DNA of 64,000 nt, from positions 930,001 through 994,000 of the forward strand of contig JACKHI010000001.1 in the NCBI GenBank assembly GCA_020639075.1, in the 5' to 3' direction. The position numbers and the translations under genes are program-made. Every line of letters begins with the position of its first letter. The first letter of the stretch is position 1. This DNA is from Phycisphaerales bacterium. GTDB lineage: Bacteria > Planctomycetota > Phycisphaerae > UBA1845 > UTPLA1. The notes beneath the pieces are model-generated. The model did no database searches. It had not been told where the DNA came from and worked only from the letters and a program-made list of their open reading frames with translations. Of the stretch, positions 58,949 through 64,000 are shown one piece after another.

Positions 58949-60643
58949 CTATTGACCGATTGTCACGGGCCCTTCCGGCGCCCGAATTTCAATACTCTGG
59001 TTGATCGTTCCCGTCCAGCTATTGTTTGCTGGTTTGATGTTCAGCACACCGGTCCAGGGCGTCTTCTGAAGCCCGTCCGCCATGTTGGCGACCGGCTCAA
59101 ACCTCGTGCCGAGGTGGCTGCCGCCGGCGCCAAAATCGAGCCAGACGCCCAGAGACTTGTGTACGTTGAGTACGCCGCCGGAAACGGTCTGATTGAAGTT
59201 ATTGTTCTGAATTACACCATTCAGGATACGCCACTTGACTGTGGAATATGAGGCATCCGGATATTTACCGAGGATCAGCGCGGCCGCGCCTGCGACATGT
59301 GGGGAAGCCATCGACGTTCCGTTCTTGTTGCCGTAGCTGCTTCCCTCGATCGTGCTGAGCACGCTTCCGCCCGGCGCGCCCAGGTCGACCGTCGTCGAGC
59401 CGAAGTTCGAGAAACCACTTCGACCTCCGCCAAGTTCCATGCTCGCGACGGAGATGATGTTGTCCAGATTGTAGCCGTCAGGATAGTGGGGTGTGACATC
59501 ATTGTTGTCCCCGACTCCGTCAGTGCCGCCGTTTCCGGCCGAAGCCACGAAGATATGTCCATAGGCCCTCGACACATCAATCATGTTAAACTGCGATTGC
59601 TCGAAGGAATAACTTCCATAGCTGTTGTTGGAGACACGGCATCCGGCGGTGAGGAATGCGTATTCGAGGGCCTGAGTATAGTTATACAAATCACAGTCTG
59701 TGGCGTCATTCGGATTCACGACTCCCAATTTGAGAAGTACGAGTTTGCATTGCCAGTTGACGCCTGCTACGCCGGTAGAGTTATTCCCCCTCGCGCCGAC
59801 AATGCCGGCTACATGCGTCCCGTGTCCACCGCAGGTGGCACCGTTGTCATAGGGATCTCCGTCATCATTAACGACGTCATACCCATTAACGTCATCGACA
59901 TAGCCGTTGTTGTCGTCATCGATGCCGTTGCCGGCGATTTCGCCGGGGTTTACCCAAACATTGTTTACCAGATCAGGGTGATTCGTCTGAAAACCGGAGT
60001 CGATGATCGCGATTTTCATGTTCGACGATCCGGTGAACTCGTCCCAGGCCCATTGTGCGCGGCAGCCGTCGTTACCGCGCATGTTCCACAGATCATCCCA
60101 TTTCGAGTCGTTCGGATCCGTGTCAGCGTACTGCCTGTAATCCGGCTCTGCGTAAATCACTTCGGGGGAGTCCAGCAGCGCATTTACGGCATTTGGCACG
60201 TCGCCATCGACCACCTCAATGCTGAAGAGACCGGGTATGGCCTGCGAGCGCCATCGCACTTTGGTGGCGACGCCCATGAGTATCGCGTCGGAAGTGTCGC
60301 GATCAGTCGCCGGGTCTAACTGAACATAAACATGCTGGCGAGCGTAATCGTCGGACTTCAAATTGCGGAACTCATCGCGCGGCTGGTGTAGCCGGCTTTC
60401 AAGCCAGTCCCGATCGATGACCAGCTTCTCAGGGGCCGCGGCCGGCTCACGAGCGGGCGGAGCGCCGAAAGCCGATAGTGTCTGTGACGACCCGGGATTG
60501 TTCGGCGCGGCCACGCCGGCGTTCGACCTGCCGACGACTTCAACTTCTTGTGCCGCAGCCGGACGCCCCAAGCACGCGAGCAGCACGAACGATGCGGCAG
60601 TCAAGGCTCCGAAGCGATTTATTGCATGAGTGAAAGCGCACAT
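58949..60643 (-). CDS. Secreted subtilisin-like serine protease (peptidase S8)
   Basis: 564 aa from ATG 60643 (GGAG eight bases upstream; frame open to 60697). Signal peptide about 1-32 (ending AAAQ), then an inhibitor-like propeptide with VYVQLDPATDRDT and VIYAEPDYRQYAD, a processing region. The catalytic domain shows Asp in IAIIDSGFQTNHPDL, His in GGHGTHVAGIVGARG, Asn in FVASAGNGG and Ser in GTSMASPHVAGAAALI, so it should be active. It contains a calcium-type acidic loop NGIDDDNNGYVDDVNGYD and a short C-terminal extension (about 70 aa) instead of a dockerin-like end. It lies 25 bases after the tail-fibre-like gene on the same strand. Extracellular protein degradation or processing of neighbours is the likely role. 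Confidence 0.93.
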   Translation of the reverse strand: MCAFTHAINRFGALTAASFVLLACLGRPAAAQEVEVVGRSNAGVAAPNNPGSSQTLSAFGAPPAREPAAAPEKLVIDRDWLESRLHQPRDEFRNLKSDDYARQHVYVQLDPATDRDTSDAILMGVATKVRWRSQAIPGLFSIEVVDGDVPNAVNALLDSPEVIYAEPDYRQYADTDPNDSKWDDLWNMRGNDGCRAQWAWDEFTGSSNMKIAIIDSGFQTNHPDLVNNVWVNPGEIAGNGIDDDNNGYVDDVNGYDVVNDDGDPYDNGATCGGHGTHVAGIVGARGNNSTGVAGVNWQCKLVLLKLGVVNPNDATDCDLYNYTQALEYAFLTAGCRVSNNSYGSYSFEQSQFNMIDVSRAYGHIFVASAGNGGTDGVGDNNDVTPHYPDGYNLDNIISVASMELGGGRSGFSNFGSTTVDLGAPGGSVLSTIEGSSYGNKNGTSMASPHVAGAAALILGKYPDASYSTVKWRILNGVIQNNNFNQTVSGGVLNVHKSLGVWLDFGAGGSHLGTRFEPVANMADGLQKTPWTGVLNIKPANNSWTGTINQSIEIRAPEGPVTIGQ

Positions 60644-60668
60644 GGCGTTTCTCCATTCCGAGGATTTG

Positions 60669-62831
60669 CTACTGAAGGCTGACCAACACCAGGACAAGTC
60701 CGCGACCGCTCTCTAATGACGACATCGCCTTGCCGAGAATCGCGCCTGTGGCGCGGCCGTGATCCGTAACCCGCATCGCATGACCCGGCGTGTCGGAGGT
60801 GGTCAACATATCGCCCGGCTGTACAGCCCCACCGACTTCGGCATCAACCCAGCAATAAACACGGCCTGTCAGCGCGATGGGATGTCCGCCATCGGCGATG
60901 CTGCCCTTTTGACTCATCATGAGACCGGGATTGACACCTCCCGCGCCACTGATGATGCCGGCAACGGTTCGATCGTAAGCGCGTGTGGAAAGTCGCAGTT
61001 TGCCAGGTCGCTCGGAATCTATCGCCACGACCATGCCGGGTTGAAGCCCTTGTTCGGCGACGACATCAAATGGCTCAGCCAAATCGCTACCACCATTGAT
61101 CGTCAGGATATCGGTGAACATCCAACCGTTGCCGTCGGATTCGACGTACATTCCCGCTTGCACGGTTCCGGCCGAATCAAAAACACCAAACCATCCGTGA
61201 TCCGGGCTGCCGGCGAGATTGGTCGCCCAGACATTTACATTGCCATTGGGGCCGTATGTCTGGATATCGCCGCAATCTGCGGCGTTGACGTATGCCCTGA
61301 CGCGCTCGGCACCGGCAGGTTCATATACTCTTATCTGACCGCCTTCGGCAGTTGCCTGCAGGTTGACACGATTAACACCGGCCGAGTCTTTGAGGTTCAA
61401 CTGGCCGCCGTTTCCGTTATCCACAAACGAGGCGTAGGCGGTCTCGGCGCTGCGAGCACCACTGAGGAAGTGAATGGAAGGATTGTCAACCTGTGCTTCG
61501 ATCCATAGTCGAGTCGGCTGACCGCCGCTCGCGTCTCGGGTGGTGAGTTCCAGTCCATTTACGCCCATTTGTCCTTGTGTCATGCCAACCTGCGAGCCGC
61601 CATTGGAAAGGGACAAGCGTGATTCAGGGTTGGCTGTTCCGATACCGACGTTGCCGGCTTGATCAATCGTCAATCGACCAACATTGCCCGCAGTGACATC
61701 AAGCAGCGCGAATTTCTCGCCGTTGGTCATCCGCAGTGAATACTCCTGATCTGTGTTAGCAAAATTGATGCCAGCGCCACCGCCTCCGGTGGCCTGCAGA
61801 CGCACATCGGGTGAACTGGAGACGATATGAAACTCATCGGTAGGCGATGCAGTGCCGATACCGACGTTCCCGCCGATGTAATAGACATTCCCAGACAACT
61901 CCGACCAGGGCCCTTCGCCAACTCCCGTCAGACCCGATCCATCACCGACGAACGCCGTTGCGGTCACGGTTCCTCCGACATGGAGCCTGCTCGTCGGAGT
62001 CGCAAGTCCGATGCCGACATCGCCGGACGGCGTAATCGTCATTCGGTCTACCGGGTTCGCGTTCGCCGTCGCCTTGGTCGAGAATCGCAAGTCGCCGGCA
62101 TCGCCTCCGTTGTTGTATGATCTGATGCGCGCCCCAACATAGTCAGACGCCATTCCGCTGCTGTCATAGTTACTGAACGCGACGGAGGCAAACGGATTTA
62201 TCGACAAGGATTGGGCGCCGTTGAGAGTCAGCGACGATTGGTAATTGCCGCCTGCAGTCCCGCGATCGGCGCGTAGATTCCCACCGCTGACTGTCAGTTT
62301 CTCTGTAGGCGTGTTTGTACCGATGCCGACGCTGCCGGTGTTGTTGACGAACAGCGCGTCAATCGGTGCGCCATCGGCGGCGTCGAGCGAATGTCCGTCG
62401 ATCCCGGGTACAACGTCAGCACTCAGCGCATTGACCGCGACGTGCGCGTACGGTGCGGCCGTCAGCGGCTGCCGCGGCGACAGCGAAACGTGCGGCGACG
62501 GGTCCGCCAACACGCCGTCGCGGACGCTGATCTCGAGCCAGCGTTGGTCGCCGTTGAACGGAGCGGTTCCAAAGTCAATCTCGACGGTGAATACGCCGTT
62601 GACGACCTCCACGTCCTCGAAGAACTGCTCGATCGCAACCTGAACGCCTGACGATTCCGCGTCAAACAAGCGGAAGCTGAAGTCCATCGTGCCGTTGACC
62701 GGCTCGCCCCCGTCTTTCAAGACACCTTGATAAGTCCATTCGCTGCCGAGCGGAGTCTGGGCCGTTGCGACCGACGCTGCGAGCAACAAGCCGCAAGAGA
62801 TTAAGAGAAGTCGATTGAGTCTGGCGTTCAC
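60669..62831 (-). CDS. Secreted tail-fibre-like repeat protein
   Basis: 720 aa from GTG 62831 (GGAGG eight bases upstream), signal peptide about 1-24. The N-terminal domain (EWTYQGVLKDGGEPVNGTMDFSFRLFDA, with APYAHVAVNA) is widespread in secreted proteins of environmental bacteria. The middle has repeats of NVGIGTxxPxxxLxVSGG, as in phage tail-fibre shafts. The C-terminal part (DLAEPFDVV, GKLRLSTRAYDRTVAGIISGAGGVNPGLMM, ALTGRVYCWVDAEVGG) resembles the terminal domain that often follows such fibres and may be an assembly or self-cleaving module. There is no phage context, so this is more likely a cell-surface or secreted fibre. Part of the 63335-58949 transcript with the dockerin-like protein and the protease. 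Confidence 0.8.
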   Translation of the reverse strand: MNARLNRLLLISCGLLLAASVATAQTPLGSEWTYQGVLKDGGEPVNGTMDFSFRLFDAESSGVQVAIEQFFEDVEVVNGVFTVEIDFGTAPFNGDQRWLEISVRDGVLADPSPHVSLSPRQPLTAAPYAHVAVNALSADVVPGIDGHSLDAADGAPIDALFVNNTGSVGIGTNTPTEKLTVSGGNLRADRGTAGGNYQSSLTLNGAQSLSINPFASVAFSNYDSSGMASDYVGARIRSYNNGGDAGDLRFSTKATANANPVDRMTITPSGDVGIGLATPTSRLHVGGTVTATAFVGDGSGLTGVGEGPWSELSGNVYYIGGNVGIGTASPTDEFHIVSSSPDVRLQATGGGGAGINFANTDQEYSLRMTNGEKFALLDVTAGNVGRLTIDQAGNVGIGTANPESRLSLSNGGSQVGMTQGQMGVNGLELTTRDASGGQPTRLWIEAQVDNPSIHFLSGARSAETAYASFVDNGNGGQLNLKDSAGVNRVNLQATAEGGQIRVYEPAGAERVRAYVNAADCGDIQTYGPNGNVNVWATNLAGSPDHGWFGVFDSAGTVQAGMYVESDGNGWMFTDILTINGGSDLAEPFDVVAEQGLQPGMVVAIDSERPGKLRLSTRAYDRTVAGIISGAGGVNPGLMMSQKGSIADGGHPIALTGRVYCWVDAEVGGAVQPGDMLTTSDTPGHAMRVTDHGRATGAILGKAMSSLESGRGLVLVLVSLQ

Positions 62832-62853
62832 TTTGCTGTCCTCCAGCTGAAGC

Positions 62854-62867
62854 GTCTCAGGTGAGAC
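62854..62867. promoter_or_regulatory. Perfect palindrome GTCTCA-GG-TGAGAC
   Basis: 14-bp dyad in the 75-base gap between two minus-strand genes, 23 bases before the downstream start. The two-base centre is too short for an RNA loop, so an operator is more plausible. Confidence 0.35.
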
Positions 62868-62906
62868 TACGTTTGGTCGTTTCTGTCAATGAACTGTCTT
62901 GAAGAA

Positions 62907-63335
62907 TCAGGGACATGCCGCTCCGGCGAGCACGTCGCTGATGAATTGCGTCACGTCGCCCATGCTGAGCCCGGGCACACCGTCGACGTCGGCGCAACCA
63001 CACGCGGTTCCTCCCAGCATGCAGCTAACAAACCACTGAATGTCCGCGCCGTTTCGATTCCCGTCGGAATTCATGTCGCCCGGGCACGGACAATTGGTCG
63101 ATCCCGTCTCGGGCCAGAAACCGCCTTCCAGCGAGAAGGAGCCTCCGGTCATTGCCCCGGTCGCAGGCCCGGCATCGTGCTGGCCGACGGTGCCATCGAT
63201 CTCGTAGGAACCGCCCGCGCTGTATCCGCCCCCGCTATCCACGGTGTACGAAGTGATCTCAAGCTGAGCCAGCAGCATTGCCGGGGGAAGCAAGCCGATC
63301 AGCAGCGCCACAGTCACGATTCGATTTCGGGTCAT
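62907..63335 (-). CDS. Small secreted protein with dockerin-like end
   Basis: 142 aa with AGGAGG six bases before the ATG. Signal peptide about 1-23 (ending LLAQ). The short central segment SGGGYSAGGSYEIDGTVGQHDAG...GGSFSLEGGFW is a motif I know from many secreted proteins of Planctomycetota and related phyla. Two EF-hand-like segments follow (CPGDMNSDGNRNGADIQWFVSCMLGG and VDGVPGLSMGDVTQFISDVLAG), which is dockerin-like. It is probably the first gene of a minus-strand operon with the fibre-like protein and the protease. Function unknown. Confidence 0.8.
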   Translation of the reverse strand: MTRNRIVTVALLIGLLPPAMLLAQLEITSYTVDSGGGYSAGGSYEIDGTVGQHDAGPATGAMTGGSFSLEGGFWPETGSTNCPCPGDMNSDGNRNGADIQWFVSCMLGGTACGCADVDGVPGLSMGDVTQFISDVLAGAACP

Positions 63336-64000
63336 GTCGTCCTCCTGGTGTCAAACCGCGGCAATTTGATGGGCCACGGACTCTTGTCATATGGATCACG
63401 CGAATCGATGGGTGGCGGGGCAAAGGTCTTGCGAAAAATCCGGCCATGGGGCGGAAAGTACGAAGTGTCGGGGCGCACCGCCCTCCCGAATTCCGAGCGA
63501 TAAGTCATTTATTGGAAAAGACTTGTGATAATTGGAGAAGCGCAGGTCGTCATCAAAATCTGGACGCCGCCCGCGACGCACAATTCATGAGCCAGGATCG
63601 CCAAAGCAAGCGAACGGAGACTCAAAGTTCAGCCGTCGGCCGAAGGAATACGGGACCACAGCTGTTGCACTGCCATGTATCTGGTCAGATTGGCGGGCAG
63701 GCAGTCTCTTCCGACAGCATCACGTCGACGGCACTTTGCAGTCCAGCGCCGCAGTGCATGGGACCTACCTGAGGATGGTCCCCAATCCTGAATCGGAGTT
63801 CAGCGACCGAGCTTCATTTTGTGCCATGGCGGTGAGGGCCGGGCAAGCGCTGCTGGCGCTTGGTCAGCTCCGCCTCGATACCAGTCGAAACATCGTCACC
63901 AGGGCACATTCTTCGTCGGCATCGGACCCTCGTCGCCCACAAACGTGACAGTACCGCGAACCCCTGCAATGGAGGGCGGCTCGCAGCTTTTCGAGACGGC
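63336..64000. other. Window end without a supported gene
   Basis: About 665 bases. The longest open frames (63278-63772 and 63532-63948, plus strand) have no ribosome site, no recognised motif and an Arg/Ser-rich composition typical of chance frames. The promoter of the 63335 operon should lie here. Confidence 0.45.

Noticed and set aside
59297..60319. 340-codon plus-strand frame opposite the subtilisin
   Set aside because: The minus strand carries the full Asp/His/Ser protease triad; the plus frame is a shadow.

Overview
The window looks like chromosomal DNA of a Planctomycetota bacterium (possibly a Phycisphaerae-type lineage; I infer this from gene content and ran no search). The pointers are three sets of an ECF sigma factor next to a receptor-like Ser/Thr kinase carrying TPR repeats, a series of very large secreted proteins ending in dockerin-like EF-hand segments, and transposases of types common in that phylum. 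No rRNA, tRNA or CRISPR array is visible.

Layout. (1) 69-2143, minus strand: a tight three-gene cassette of a HARE-HTH-like protein, a DUF2924 protein and a large serine recombinase. (2) 2498-5743: an insertion-sequence pile-up with a broken IS630 copy (A8 slippery site), an apparently intact integrase-type IS with terminal inverted repeats, and the 3' part of an IS4 transposase. (3) 5873-19073, minus strand: a giant secreted RHS/YD-repeat protein (about 4,206 aa) with two N-terminal Hint domains, a seven-repeat FG-GAP propeller set inside the RHS core and a C-terminal PD-(D/E)xK-type nuclease tip. Its stop codon overlaps the start of a small gene that I read as the cognate immunity gene. (4) 19169-30874: surface-glycan genes (GT9, GT2, a polytopic membrane protein, a DUF2723 glycosyltransferase, a flippase-like protein, GT4 and two FkbM methyltransferases) in two diverging groups. 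(5) 31188-32718: a tandemly duplicated ParE-type toxin-antitoxin operon, followed by an orphan IS end, a 1 kb gene-poor stretch and a decayed copy of the integrase-type transposase (to 34846). (6) 35217-58762: three successive modules in which minus-strand secreted gene(s) diverge from plus-strand ECF sigma and kinase-TPR genes; the middle module also has an FHA protein. (7) 58949-63335, minus strand: a secreted dockerin-like protein, a tail-fibre-like repeat protein and a subtilisin-like protease.

How the parts fit. The RHS protein and its neighbour form a polymorphic-toxin locus placed after glycan genes and flanked by mobile elements. The sigma/kinase modules look like signal-transduction units, each possibly controlling its divergent secreted protein; this is inference from repeated gene order. 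The best candidate for something undescribed is the RHS protein, because tandem Hint domains at the N-terminus and an FG-GAP propeller inserted in the RHS core are not the usual architecture.
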